Source of the DNA: Sipunculus nudus
Lineage: Eukaryota > Annelida > Sipuncula > Golfingiida > Sipunculidae
Length of the DNA: 64,000 nt
Assembly (NCBI GenBank): GCA_026874595.1
Contig: CM049316.1
Coordinates: 44,221,695 to 44,285,694, forward strand
Direction: 5' to 3'
Shown piece after piece: positions 12,301-23,272 of the stretch (the first letter of the stretch is position 1; every line of letters starts with the position of its first letter). The translations under genes and the position numbers were made by a program. Below the pieces are notes generated by a model. It had not been told where the DNA came from and ran no database searches. It saw only the letters and a program-made list of their open reading frames with translations.

Positions 12301-12333
12301 TCATGTCAAGTCGAATAACAGACCTTTCCCACC

Positions 12334-12405
12334 ACACTAGCGAACCCTATCGGCGATAACTGTCACTTAGTGTATTTGGGTTCGTTATTTTGACAAGAAA
12401 GACCA
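12334..12405 (+). repeat. Dispersed repeat, family shared with 46253-46320
   Basis: CACACTAGCG...CACTTAGTGT...TTCGTTATTTTGACAAGAAAGACC aligns by eye with CACACTAGTG...CACCGAGTGT...TCCGTTATTTTGG...AAAGATCC at 46253-46320. The outer CACACTAG and AGTGT are weakly self-complementary. Confidence 0.6.
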
Positions 12406-13917
12406 ATTTTCCCGATATTCCCTTAATCTGCATTATATCCACCGGTGAGGTTCTTGAGTTTTTGGATTTTATTTGAATTCACTCAACAAATTCTAAGACG
12501 CTTGCAACATAACACGGAAAAGGTTTATTATGACACGATCATATGTAAAATAAGTTGAGTTTGTTTCGATTCCAAGTATATTCGTGTATCATTGGTTGAA
12601 GTAAGATTCATATATTGGTGATTATTGGTAATAACTGACGAATTTGAGGGGATTATTCGTGTTTAAATGGAATGGTTGATACTCACATGTAAAAATTGGA
12701 ACTGCAATACTTATCATTCAGAAGGTATTGAAAACCAACTGTCCAAAATGCCCGGTGTCAGATCTCCAGAGGAATTTCAATTCTTTTATTTGCATATTTC
12801 CCTTTCATTATTTTGCGCTTATAAACACAAGTTTGGTTTCATTGCAAATAGATGACACTGTAATATCATCAAATGGACACAATGTAGTCTGCGATATCGC
12901 ACATAGCGCTAGCCCATTAGCAAAATAATGCGGATAAATGCGGAAATTTATCCGGATTAAGCGGAAAATATGGAATATAGTCCCCTTAGCATACACTTTG
13001 CATCGTCGCCAACATTTCATCGACGTGGTGACAGAGGAATTGCGTGACAATGGTTGGTTTAATGATTCAAAACATTCCATATATACCATGTAAACATGTA
13101 CACTATAAAGATTATTTTCTTACTGGAATGCCTTTTAATTTGGTATATATATATTTCAAACTCCAATAGCCTATTAACAATAATTTTGAAAAAAAATAAA
13201 AATATGTAAATTTTACCAAGACCCGAACAGGTATTGTGTATCTGCTATAAAGGTATGCTAAAAATGCTTTTTTAAATACCTTAAAACAATTTAAAATTAA
13301 TAAGAATCTAGATAAAATCAAACATTATTGGAAATCCTAAAAGTTTTATACATCATATTAAGGACATTCTCAGCCTTCATAAAATGTATATTTCAAGTGA
13401 TCCTTGAGCAGTGGATACTGAAACAAAAGCTAAGGAAAAGCTGAAACAACGCTGACAACTGTTTATGTGAAAATTCTTACACCTTGAAACTTTTAAAATA
13501 AAATGAAAAAAAAAATAAAGATGAAAAAAATATAATTCTACATTGTAACATCTAGTTCTGCGTGTACTAACACTGTTTCAAAGTTCAATTGAATAACCTA
13601 TGTGTGTTTTGAAGAATTTAAAGTAAATTTCTTGAATACTGTCCATTTTCTTAATAAAATATAATTATTATTTTTGCAGTACTTTGCTTCTATCGGTCAT
13701 GATATATGTAGACATTTATTTAATTATCCCATATTACATATATATGAAAGAATTTTGTATACTAAATTGCGGATACAATTAATATGATTTAAGACATTAA
13801 ATTAGAAATGAAAGCAAACATTCAAAATTCCAAATTAACCTTAATTTTTAAATGTTAAATATTTCAAACCTCGGGTCGACATTCAAGGCCATTGATTACG
13901 CATTGCAAAACTGGCAT
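12406..13917. other. Intergenic, no gene seen
   Basis: AT-rich, short frames on both strands, no recognisable protein or repeat. Confidence 0.6.
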
Positions 13918-14137
13918 TTATTTTTTTTTCTATTTTTTTTTCGCCTCAGATTTTTTCTTTGACTTAAAAGTTCACTTGATATTTCATCTTAGGCGAATGT
14001 CAAACAAACAATCAATTACAAATACTTATACATAGTTCAAGGTACATTATGATACAAGTTATGTTTCTCATAATCAGACCATACATAGTATGACTGTACT
14101 CATATATAATTTTCAGTTTTTACTCATATTTTTCAAT

Positions 14138-14338
14138 TTACCCCATTTTTTTGTAATGCGTATTTAGAATTCCTTTTTTCATAGCTATGTATCTTTCAAT
14201 ATTTTCAATATCCATTAATTTACTTTTAAATACGGCAAAAAAAGCAGAATGATAGCCCTCTCTTTCTTTATACAAGACATATTTGTACAGCAGCAAAATT
14301 TGGTTAATTGACATGTTATCTTCACCAACTGGTATCAT
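14138..14338 (-). pseudogene. LINE ORF2 extreme C-terminus
   Basis: 66 codons ending NIERYIAMKKGILNTHYKKM, resembling the terminal 'EKYIA-KN-KL--H-KKW' of Tx1-like ORF2. The stop is at 14138-14140. A 3'UTR of about 190 bases then runs to the poly(A). Confidence 0.7.
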
Positions 14339-14350
14339 GCCATATATGAT

Positions 14351-14758
14351 TTAAGATGGTGATATTGGTGGAAAATTCACATTATACTTCTGTAACCAGG
14401 ATGTTATTTTCAGGTAAAAGTTCTTAGCAACTATACAGTCAAGAAATGTATGTAGTATCTTTTCTCTTTGCTCAAAACAAAATGAACATTGAGGGGTTTC
14501 CTTTAAATTCCACTTATACAAAAGATCATTTAGAGGAATGTAGTTATTTAATATTTTATATTGAAACTCTCTAAGATGAGTGTCTAAGGTACTTTTATAT
14601 ATTCCACTATAAACATGTTCCCATTTCACCTCGATACTGTTTTCTTGGTTTTTGTTATCCCATACTTTCTGAGCTGTAGGAGTTTCCCATATTTTCTCCA
14701 CCAAAGTCTTATATATATCTCTAGCATTTAATGTATCCAATTTCTCTAAACCATTCAC
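14351..14758 (-). pseudogene. LINE ORF2 C-terminal region, Cys-His segment
   Basis: 135 codons. It contains EFQYKILNNYIPLNDLLYKW followed by CSFCFEQREKILHTFLDC, the C-x2-C...H-x4-C zinc-knuckle-like motif near the end of L1/Tx1 ORF2 proteins. It continues in another frame downstream. Confidence 0.85.
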
Positions 14759-14824
14759 AGTTACAACACTGTCAACTTCACTTCCTTCATCATGTACTTG
14801 TTCATATCCTGTAAACCTGTCTCT

Positions 14825-15067
14825 CTAAATTTTTTGAATAGCCCGTTTTAATGCCATCCAAAACATAAAATCAATGTGATTCATACATATATTCTTCTCC
14901 CGTATTTTTTCCCATGGCTTCCACTTTCCATCATAATTTACCAGGTCTTTTATATAATATAATTTGCTCCTTACATAATGTTTGTTGTATAGAGGTCTGT
15001 TATTAATCTTTATATGTTGATTATTCCACAAGCTTTGATATATGACATCTTCTGTCGATTCAGGCAA
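14825..15067 (-). pseudogene. LINE ORF2 C-terminal region, part 1
   Basis: 80 codons. It includes SLWNNQHIKINNRPLYNKHY and YYIKDLVNYDGKWKPWEKI, matching the 'PLWYN--IKI-NK' and 'V-DL---G-FL-FEE' blocks of Tx1-like ORF2. A stop at 14825 interrupts the frame before the next segment. Confidence 0.75.
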
Positions 15068-15290
15068 AACTTATACATATGAAGCCCATTCCTCTAAACA
15101 GTTCAAATAAAATCTTGGCAATCCTTTAGGTAACACATTCATATCAAAGTTTCCTCTTATACAGTTCAATCCGCCTATCTTCCTTAATCTGAAATTTAAA
15201 ATTTTACTACTGGCAGATTCTTCTGAACACAAAATGCGTTTAATCCACACTATTCTTTGTGTCTTTATTTTGCATTCAATGTCTGGAAAA
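15062..15290 (-). pseudogene. LINE ORF2 continuation after the G-run frameshift
   Basis: Read in the shifted frame this gives PDIECKIKTQRIVWIKRIL and ends near GLPRFYLNCLEEWASYV, the 'GGLN-PDI--KIKALQI-WI-RL' segment of Tx1/L1 ORF2. It then meets a stop (TAA on minus) near 15070. Confidence 0.75.
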
Positions 15291-16683
15291 TTGATCCCCC
15301 CCCCCCTTTCTTATACTGTCCAATAATGGTTGCATATTTTACTTTCGGCCTCTTAGTCCTCCAAATAAAGTCACAGAGTAGTCTTTTTAAATTCTTTACT
15401 GTAGTATTTGGTGGTACTAACATATTAGTTACATAAAGAAGTTTTGTAATTGCCAATGAGCGTACCACCTCTGCTCTGCCATATATTGTTAGTGTTCTGC
15501 TTTTCCACATGTTTAATGTGGTTGCTAAGTTGTGTTCAACCCTCTTGAAATTGTTTTTGTACACCAAATCATCATTGTATGAAAAATAAATCCCAAGTAT
15601 TTTCATGGTTGACACTGTAAGGTTGATCCATTTCAGATTAAAATTCTCCAATACCTTATCTTTTATTGACCCGATACAAGTTGCCTCTGACTTTGTACGA
15701 TTCATTTTAAGTGAAGAATAATATTCAAACATTTGCAGCACTTCAAGAACCTTGCTAAATGAATCAACACCCTTACCTAAAACAGTTGTGTCATCTGCAA
15801 ACATACACATTTTGACAGTAGTATTTCCAATCTGTATTCCATGAATATCTTTATCTTGTCTTATCATTATAGCCAATATTTCAATAACAATTATAAATAA
15901 ATATGCAGCCAGTGGGTCACCCTGTCTAGTTCCTCTTTCCAATTGAAAATAACCTGTTGTGAATCCGTTATTCATAACTGAACTCTGTATATCGTAATGT
16001 AATATTTTTACCCATCTAAGAAATGAATGATTGAAACCAAAGTATTTTAAAGCTGCCAAAATAAAATCATGATCTACACTGTCAAAAGCAGATTCTAAAT
16101 CAGCTGCAAACATAATCCCTGGGAGTTTTTCTTCAGCAGTATAGTACATTATATCCCAAATCAATCTTATAGGTTCTCCTATATAGCGACCTTTTATAAA
16201 TGCATACTGATCAGGCTGTATAATTTTCTGCAGATATTTTTCAATGCGCTTTACTAAAAGCTTGCTTATAATTTTTACATCAACATTCAAAAAGCTGATA
16301 TGTCTCCAGGCAATCAAATGGTTTAAATCCTTTTCTGGTTTAGGAATTAATTTTACAAGAGCTTGTTTTTGTGTTGATGTCAATGATCCAGTATCATAGT
16401 TTTCATTTACACATTCAGTTAGACACTGTCCAAGGTCATCAAATAATGCTATATAGAATTCTTTTGTCAAACCGTCATTTACTGGAGTTTTGTTATTTTT
16501 CATAGATTTTAAACATTTATACACCTCACTTTTTGTGATGTTTGCCCCACATGACTCAGCTTCCATCTCATTAAGTTTATTCATTGGCGCTTGGAGTCTT
16601 AGAAAAAAATCTTGCAACTCAGTTTCATCACATGACACTTTTTTTCTATATTTGTCTTCAAATGTGATTTTAATAAATCTCAT
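15265..16683 (-). pseudogene. LINE reverse transcriptase domain
   Basis: 472 codons without a stop, the longest real coding stretch in the window. It contains the L1/Tx1 RT blocks in order: MKNNKTPVNDGLTKEFY (residues ~60-77), LIPKPEKDLNHLIAWRHISF, DQYAFIKGRYIGEPIRLI, motif A AADLESAFDSVD, RGTRQGDPLAAYLF, motif C CMFADDTTVLG with the catalytic FADD, then the thumb region ending CDFIWRTKRPKVKY. Catalytic aspartates in motifs A and C are intact. The frame is lost at a run of ten G (C on plus, 15297-15306): the tail SIFQTLNAK is out-of-frame, and the correct continuation FPDIECKIKTQRIVWIKRIL lies in another frame. Confidence 0.9.
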
Positions 16684-16967
16684 AATATCTTTGTAAAATC
16701 TTTAATATATTCACCATTACAATATAATTGTCTTATTACAGAGTTATTTTTATTTCTTTTCTCAAGGTTTAAAAAATACCTAGACCCCTTTTCTCCCTGT
16801 TGCAGCCACTGAGCCCTTGACCTGATTATAACTCCTCGTGTGATGTTGTCATAATGTTTCTCTAACTTTTGCTTTGTTGTGTGGTATAAATCCTGCGTTT
16901 CAGGTGTATCAGAACATCTTAATTCTTGTTCAAGTTTAGCCACTTTATTTTCCAACCAAACTGGCAC
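16680..16967 (-). pseudogene. LINE ORF2 fragment upstream of RT
   Basis: An alpha-helical segment (NKVAKLEQEL) is followed by SRAQWLQQGEKGSRYFLNLE, the conserved 'R-W-EGEK-T-YF-NLEKR' block that precedes the reverse transcriptase in L1/Tx1 ORF2. The frame runs DFTKIL then TGA. The RT continues in the next frame at 16683, so one frameshift separates the two. The first few codons overlap the proposed target-site duplication and may be host sequence. Confidence 0.8.
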
Positions 16968-16970
16968 TTA

Positions 16971-18700
16971 TATACATGTCTACCAACTCAAATTTCATTT
17001 TCCATATTCTGTTAAATGCGATAAGATGGATGCCCCATGTGGCATTTTCTGGTGCCAGACGTTCAAATGGCCCCTTGCAATATCAAATGGCAATCACGAG
17101 CCATTAAAAATTGTAACCCGTGGAATTGCGACAGCTGAACTTTTGATACAGGTGGGCTTCGGGGGATATGGTTCTTCCCACAACGGCAGGCCAAGAAAAC
17201 ATACCAAGGTGGCATCCCTTGCAACCGCTCCATTCTATAAAAGCAATCCGAAATTTTTTTCATATCTACTAGACCTTATATTTTAAATATATATTCTTTT
17301 AAACTTGCTGGTGCAGTGTTTTTTTTTTCTTATGGTGTATGTACTGATGTATTCCTTGTGTAATATTTAAATATATTTTATAATTATATACATGTAGTTT
17401 GGCACGTCATTATGGATTCTGGGCACCCAGTTAAAAGAAGACACATTTCAGTATACTCCAATAAAATTAAATGGCAATATCCTTAGACTTTGTTTTTCTA
17501 TTAGTTATCTATATTGCTTTCTTCTTAAAATTTAATCTTCTTAAAATTGTTTAAAATTTAAGCACTTCATCGATTGTCACTTTTATCCACAAGTTAATCA
17601 AACTACGCATAATAAACAGTCTACTCTGTTAATGTATTGAATAGATAATCCTTGGGCAAACCTTTACGCGCACCGATATAATTACACAAATGAAAATTTA
17701 TGGCCGAGTTTACAGGAATACAAAAATGCTAAACCTGTCTAAACCTGCTTAATAATAAATAAAAAAAATAACAAGATATAATAAAAGTGTCATACCTACA
17801 GTTTGAACTTTTTGAGACCCCCCCCCCCCTTCAAACCTATTAGATTATAAAAAATAGATTATAAGCCGATTAAAAGCTCCCTAATTTGCGTTATTTACCG
17901 TTATCTTCCCATATAACTTGCAGGCGTGTGCATGTATAACGTATAGTTCCCGGTATACCTTTTTTACTTTGGTCAGGACGTTGCGCCGCCTTTCCCTCCC
18001 TATTCAAGAGTTCTCAATCCGCGCCGGTTTTCCGAAGTTTTTCTTTGGAATATAAATATTATACTTATGTGTGTGTTCGCGAGTAACCCCCCCCCCCCCC
18101 CCCCACACACACACACCCTTGAAGACGCCACTGAACTACATGGATAAAAACATGAAATACGTAAAGGGCGCAGAAGCAGTTATTTTATTGCTTTTTATTA
18201 AAAAGCTTATATTTTTTATGTTTTAATTTTACTTTTTATAAGTTATATTATTAAAATACGTGACACCTGCGCATCAGTATGGCCTGACCTTAAAGGCTTG
18301 TATTATATTCTTTTTTGCAGTGTTGTTCAATAGTTTTTTTGTTTTAATTTGTCACAATGCAAACAGCAAGGCAGAAAATAATTTTCAATTATTTTTGAGA
18401 TGTGTAAAAAAAAACTGTTTTGAAATGTTTCTTTAAAAAAAAATAGCATTTTTCTTGATTAAGTATTGTTGACTGGTATTTTCCCTCACCCCAGAGTGGT
18501 CTATCTACAGCAACCTGAAAATAATATTGACCTTTAATAAAGTTGTCAAAGTTTGGACCAGGAATAATTAAAATCATTTTGCAGATCAGACAGGAACGGC
18601 CCGCAGGGGTGCCCACAGTAGACATATGTCCTTAGGGCTATACAAGTTTTTGAATATGCAGGCTGTTTCTCGGCAAAATAAAAAGAAGATATCATAAAAT
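16971..18700. other. Intergenic, no gene seen
   Basis: A plus-strand frame reaching 17286 and a minus frame at 17063-17263 have balanced composition but no recognisable domain. A poly(C) tract near 17819-17830 and a poly(C)/(CA)n tract at 18087-18117 are present. Confidence 0.5.
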
Positions 18701-18729
18701 TCCCTATGCCATTATATTCATCGGTTTTC

Positions 18730-18964
18730 AGTCCGTTGTGTTCTGCGCAGTGTCTGACAGCTCAGAATCAGTCGTTCAACTTTTATTTCTATATTTTAAG
18801 ATACATTGCAGTTTGTGATTTCCTGGACAAGGTACTTGTGTAGGACATTTCACGGATAGGCCGCTGACTCAGGGGTCGCCACAAGCTTCCGGTAATGAGG
18901 GAAGAATCGTGACTTGTGAACCAGTAGTGTTGAGGGACATCCCTACATCATCTCCACGCGACAG
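18730..18964 (+). promoter_or_regulatory. Candidate noncoding first exon / 5'UTR
   Basis: This GC-richer stretch ends in CGCGACAG|GTACGT, a good splice donor at 18965. A matching acceptor, GACTTTCAG at 19127-19135, lies 52 bases upstream of the ATG at 19188. The transcription start is not determinable. Confidence 0.3.
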
Positions 18965-19135
18965 GTACGTCCCCGCGGAGTGATTCGGCCGGTACAGGCC
19001 CACAAGCAGCTCATTCCGTTGGGATTATGTTCTACAAAACCAGCTAAAACCTGAGCTAATCAACGGGCAGGGAGCAGCATTTTATGGTGATTGGGACGTA
19101 GTTTATCTGTATTATATTGCCGTAGGAGACTTTCA

Positions 19136-19222
19136 GGTGCTCGGGAAAACACTGCCTACGTGTTCAGTGTGAAGATTTTTTATTAACATGGCTGACAGGG
19201 TTGAAAATAATGAAAAAGAAAC
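19136..19222 (+). CDS. Candidate coding exon 1 of an unidentified host gene (ATG at 19188)
   Basis: ATG at 19188 (context AACATGG) opens MADRVENNEKE plus two bases of the next codon. The exon closes at 19222 with the consensus donor AAAC|GTAAGT. The next exon begins after TTTTTGTAG at 19357 and continues in the same frame, which would be unlikely for random sequence with two consensus splice sites. The encoded N-terminus is hydrophilic and acidic with no signal peptide. I do not recognise the protein. The exon start at 19136 is a guess from a TTTCAG acceptor, and a longer unspliced 5'UTR is equally possible. Confidence 0.5.
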
Positions 19223-19356
19223 GTAAGTTTATGTTCAGAATATGCTGTCCTTTGCAAGGGTGACTTAACCCGTGCATTAAGACTTCCAAAAAGTTGTGTA
19301 TTTGCTTAGTCGTACATATTTTTCGAATTCTTCAATTTGAATTTTTGTTTTTGTAG

Positions 19357-19418
19357 TGTGAAGGATGCGACCCTTAAACAAATTCTAATGCCCGTAGAGC
19401 ATTCCTTGGACAGTTTTG
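19357..19418 (+). CDS. Candidate coding exon 2 of the same gene
   Basis: 62 nt between TTTTTGTAG and G|GTAAGG. Joined to exon 1 (AC+T = Thr) it reads VKDATLKQILMPVEHSLDSF and leaves one base (phase 1) for exon 3. The intron of 134 bases is short but usable. No third exon can be assigned in the window, so the gene body, if real, either extends through long introns across this window or is a pseudogene start. The protein family is unknown. Confidence 0.5.
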
Positions 19419-20786
19419 GTAAGGTTTATAATTTTATTAATTATCAACCTTTATTTACAATTTAACCATGCATATTCATTTTCTTTGCTTTGTACATTTA
19501 CGTTAGTTTAGGCATATTAGTTTGTTAACGTCATAACCATTTAACGTTGACTTGTAAGACACCGAGACAATTTCGAGACAAACAAGATGCACTTAGAAGA
19601 ACTGATATTCCAAAAATACTTAAATTGCATTATATTATCATTATACTGCAAGTTTTAAATAGTTTGTAAAGCATAAATGATTTATAATGTAATATTCAAT
19701 TGGATGGTATTACTTCAAATAAAGTCGGTAATGATCTGTGCGATTAAATCAGCTATATATTGACATGCGTTTAAATCGGTCGCGCATGAGTATTCAATCA
19801 GTAACTGTTGGTAGTTATTTCCATCGATTATGAAGTATTTAATATCCAGTTAGATGGTAAAAGATTAAATTCGTTTTAAACTGGTATCCTGTTGACTGGT
19901 AGGAGATAACTATGTTAAAAACTGATATTTATTTTTTTCTGTCAAGCACATTCAGGAGAAAGGACAATCATAATTTGTGAAACAGGATAATAATTGAATA
20001 TTGGGTAAAAGGCTTCTGCTTCTCACGTTCAGGAAATCTTCAATCGGTTGATATGTATACAAGATATAAAATATATTCCATACCCATACAGGAATTTGCC
20101 TTGCGGGTAATATCGTATATAAGCCATGTTGCTGAGTAAGAAAAAAAAACATAGTACTATAACGGCAGTAAGAATTAAAAAAAAAGAAATTAATAATAAT
20201 GTGACGTATCTAAGCATTAAACAATCTAATCGCCTTCGGTACAAATGAGTTTTAGTACCTGTTTGTTTTGCATTTAAAAGACCGCAGCCTTCGGCCTGGT
20301 TTTAGCCAGACAATATAATTACTGAGCAAGCTTTTAACTTCAACCATTTTTTTATCATATCTATCACTTTATTTTCAAAATTAATATTTATGTCCTCCAA
20401 CCAAAAAACCTGGACTTTCAGAGAATAGAATAAACCAAATAGTTCACTTTTCGGATATTGACAAGTTGATTTTTGCCTAAAATTAAATATCAGTTCCTTT
20501 ATTTTTGAGGGATTCAGTAATAAATGATTGTTCTTGCACCAAGTTACTATGATACTGTCCTATACCTCATTTTGAAGGTTATAGTCCCCGCAGTGACCTC
20601 GCCGATATGAGAATAATTATTTTTTAATGTACACATTATTTTGATTGATTTTTCGTGTTTTCTTTAATTGCGTGGAGGCTAACAGCAATACTGCTTTCGT
20701 CAATGACCGGAATACACAGACACGACCTGACACGGAAACCTCAGGCGCAGGATTAAGGATTACTGTGCACATGAATAACAATTTAA
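19419..20786. other. Possible intron/intergenic, no exon seen
   Basis: AT-rich. If the two-exon start at 19188-19418 is real, this is the beginning of its second intron. No convincing downstream exon was found. Confidence 0.5.
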
Positions 20787-20931
20787 TCAATTTTTCCTAT
20801 GATCATTGCCGAGCCATCCTAAAGATTTCATCAAATCCGTAAATAATTTTTGGAATGATGTTGCAAACAGACAAAGCAACAAAACAACACCCGCAAAAAC
20901 ATAACCCCTGCGGCTTAGTTGAGGTAATAAA
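20787..20931 (+). repeat. Dispersed repeat ending CATAACCCC...GGTAATAAA, copy 1
   Basis: Starts TCAATTTTTCC and contains GATCATTGCCGAGCCATCC, ATTTCATCAAATCC, an ACAGACAAA-rich stretch and the terminal block ACATAACCCCTGCGGCTTAG...GAGGTAATAAA. It aligns by eye with 21535-21707 in the same orientation. I remember this general layout as a very common interspersed repeat of mollusc genomes (knowledge, not checked). Confidence 0.8.
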
Positions 20932-21534
20932 CAGGTAAAGTAGAATATATTTGCAGACTTAAGCTAGGATTTCTTACGGAATGCAGGATGCAAAAAGCGT
21001 TTTAAATCGGTGAACGTATTGAGAAAAGAAGGTGAGATTACTCATGCGCGGACCCGGCATGTGGAATGCTTATATATCCGGCAAAAATGATCGCTACATG
21101 AAGCGAATTTTTAAGTTTGCGGTTGTCATCAAGGTGCAACACACAGAAAAATTCATGCCACCGTGCAGGTTCATATAGAATCTCTCAACACACATTCCAT
21201 TTTCCGTAGATAAGGAATCTTACACGCTACTACTGAAAAAAACTAGCCCTCGAGAATGGCTAAAGTGGGGTTTTTGGCTCCATCTGCCGCGGGAGTGGTG
21301 GTTTGGGGAAGCTCAAGTCATTTACTTTCTTATTAATACAGGGCCCAGGACAGCCAGCCACCCCCCCCCCTCCCTTTCTCAAGCCCCCCCACCCCCACCC
21401 CCCGCGCCACTGTACGTTGACTGTACATTAGTCAACTGCGTATACAAATATATGCCATGGACTTCCCCATCCCCCCCCCCCCCCACATAAAATACTAGAG
21501 CTCATTCCGGGTATGGATCGCCCCAAATATTTAG

Positions 21535-21707
21535 TCAATTGTTCCTGGTATCATTACCGAGCTATCCTGAAAATTTCATCAAACCCAATAGAGGACTTTG
21601 TGTGTTATCGTGCTAACAGACAAACAGATACACAGATAAACAGACAGACAAACATGGGTGCCCCAAAACATAACCCCCGCCGCTAGGCTTGGCGAAGGTA
21701 ATAAATA
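21535..21707 (+). repeat. Dispersed repeat ending CATAACCCC...GGTAATAAA, copy 2
   Basis: TCAATTGTTCCTGG, CATTACCGAGCTATCC, ATTTCATCAAACCC, then a CAGACAGACAAACA tract and ACATAACCCCCGCCGC...GGCGAAGGTAATAAA. The 3' block can fold into a short GC-rich hairpin. Confidence 0.8.
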
Positions 21708-23027
21708 TTCTTACAAATTGTAAACAAAGGTTTCTTGACGTCTTTCAGGCAGGTGATAATAATTGTCCTGTTAATTCAGTTTTGTTAATTAGTACACCGG
21801 TTTCCCCGTAATAGTGAAGAGGGTAAGGTCACATCAATAGCCGGTTGTTAGGCAGCTGTTAAATATTTGTTTAAAGTGTTTCCATTGGAGCGGTGGTAAC
21901 CATTGGTCTCGTAGATGTAGTTAACTGTTAGAAAGTGTCAGTTAGTCAGAGAGTAGAGTTTGTAGGGAGTAGTCAACAGGGGCAGAGTCAGTGCCAGAGA
22001 GTCAGAAGGAAAATTAGTGAGAGCGAGCAGAGTGTAGGGTTCATCTTCTAATAACCATAGTCAGTGTAAATACAATTTTAATAGATCAGCTGACTGAAAG
22101 TCAACTGAGGTATAGGAATGGCGCTTTGTCCATCCAAAACCTTCCAACTTCCACATAGTACTCGCCTGCCAAGCGTGGAAGAACCTTTAAGAACTTAAGA
22201 AGCTTCTAATCGGTAGCATTTTTAGGATACTTCCTAATAACACCTACCAGGTGCGAGAAATATTCCGTTGCAACTCAGCATAATGGTAAATCCCGATGCA
22301 TGTTTGTTGAATTTCTGACCGAATGAATACAAGCATGGCTCAATGACAGTCCCAAAGCGTGTCGGGGCGTAACCGCAGAGACCCGTAACAGCAAAGATTA
22401 GACAAATAAATATATTATTACGGTTTGCAGTAAAACAAATCATATATATACAGATGTTTTCAGTATGAGATGACATATTGTTTGAATGAAGAGCAGGATA
22501 TTCTTTACAGATACACGGATTTTATCCCAGTTTTAGAAGAATTATTTTTACAAAAAAAATAAGAAAATCTAGACACGTTTCTGAAGCACCTGAAGGGGCT
22601 GGAAAACAGAAGATGGAAATGACAACGTTATGTCTCAGACAGACACATCCATAATAGAAAGTATCCTGACAAGGAGTCAGAGGAGTTAGATCTCATGGGG
22701 GAGATTATAGACCACACAGACCACAGCAACAGAGAGAGTGCGAATGGAGCTCCACTTCGTGTTGATCTGACGCATTCAACATAGCAATAGTACAAAACGT
22801 GCCAGTTTCTAAACAGTTTGCCGTATTTATTATTTATTTTTACCCGCCCATATGGTACAAGACGGCGGGACGACTACTTCAAGCGCAGAAACAAGACCAA
22901 GACCAAGTACCATGTAGTCTCAGCCGTGCTGTGGAACAAAGGCAGGGGGTCATTCATGCACTACAACAGGGTGCTTGCGGTAGAAACACGTTGGTCTATA
23001 ATAGACATATAAAGTGTCTATCAGTAA
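21708..23027. other. Intergenic, no gene supported
   Basis: Between 21770 and 22090 the sequence is AG-rich with repeated AGTCAG/AGAGAGT motifs and looks like an LTR or 5'UTR, but no partner LTR was found. The frames at 22799-23107 match no family. Confidence 0.45.
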
Positions 23028-23272
23028 CCGACTACTGTGGATTATGGGAAGAGCACTGCAGGATTGAAAACATTAAGATCCTGTGTTCGAATCTCAGCCG
23101 AGGCTGAGCTGTCTGCAGGCTTTATGGGACGGCTGTGTACCATAAAGGTTTATTTGTACTTACAAAAGAGTGGCCCTTCTTTAGGTTCCTCGGTGCTATT
23201 AGAAAAGAAATGGGAATGAGTACATAACCAGAGCCCGCAGGTGCGGTAATTACCGGGGCCCCTTAGTGATAC
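23028..23272 (+). mobile_element. tRNA-derived SINE
   Basis: The tRNA-like head reads ATTATGGGAAGAGCACTGCA (A-box region) and TGTTCGAATCTC (B box). The body has CTGCAGGCTTTATGGGA and the 3' region has GCCCGCAGGTGCGGTAATTA followed by CCGGGG. The tail region matches the minus-strand SINE at 2003-2240. No target-site duplication identified. Confidence 0.75.

Larger units (their letters stand above)
13918..16958 (-). mobile_element. Tx1/L1-like LINE, 5'-truncated
   Basis: This minus-strand insertion of about 3.0 kb contains the ORF2 region from just upstream of the reverse transcriptase to the C-terminus, a short 3'UTR, and a poly(A) tail (T-rich on plus at 13919-13951). The endonuclease and ORF1 are missing, as expected of 5' truncation during target-primed reverse transcription. 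Both flanks carry near-identical AAACTGGCA(T/C)TTA (13907-13920 and 16958-16970), a candidate 13-15 bp target-site duplication. The coding sequence is broken by at least two frameshifts and several stops, so the copy is inactive. Confidence 0.85.

Noticed and set aside
11951-12337. Long overlapping frames on both strands (NQTSPNQTS-type and GRFGLV-type)
   Set aside because: Products of the G/T-rich minisatellite; low complexity, no start context, same array in copy A.
21770-22110. LTR-like AG-rich segment followed by AATGGCGCTT (PBS-like)
   Set aside because: No second LTR, no polypurine tract and no pol nearby.
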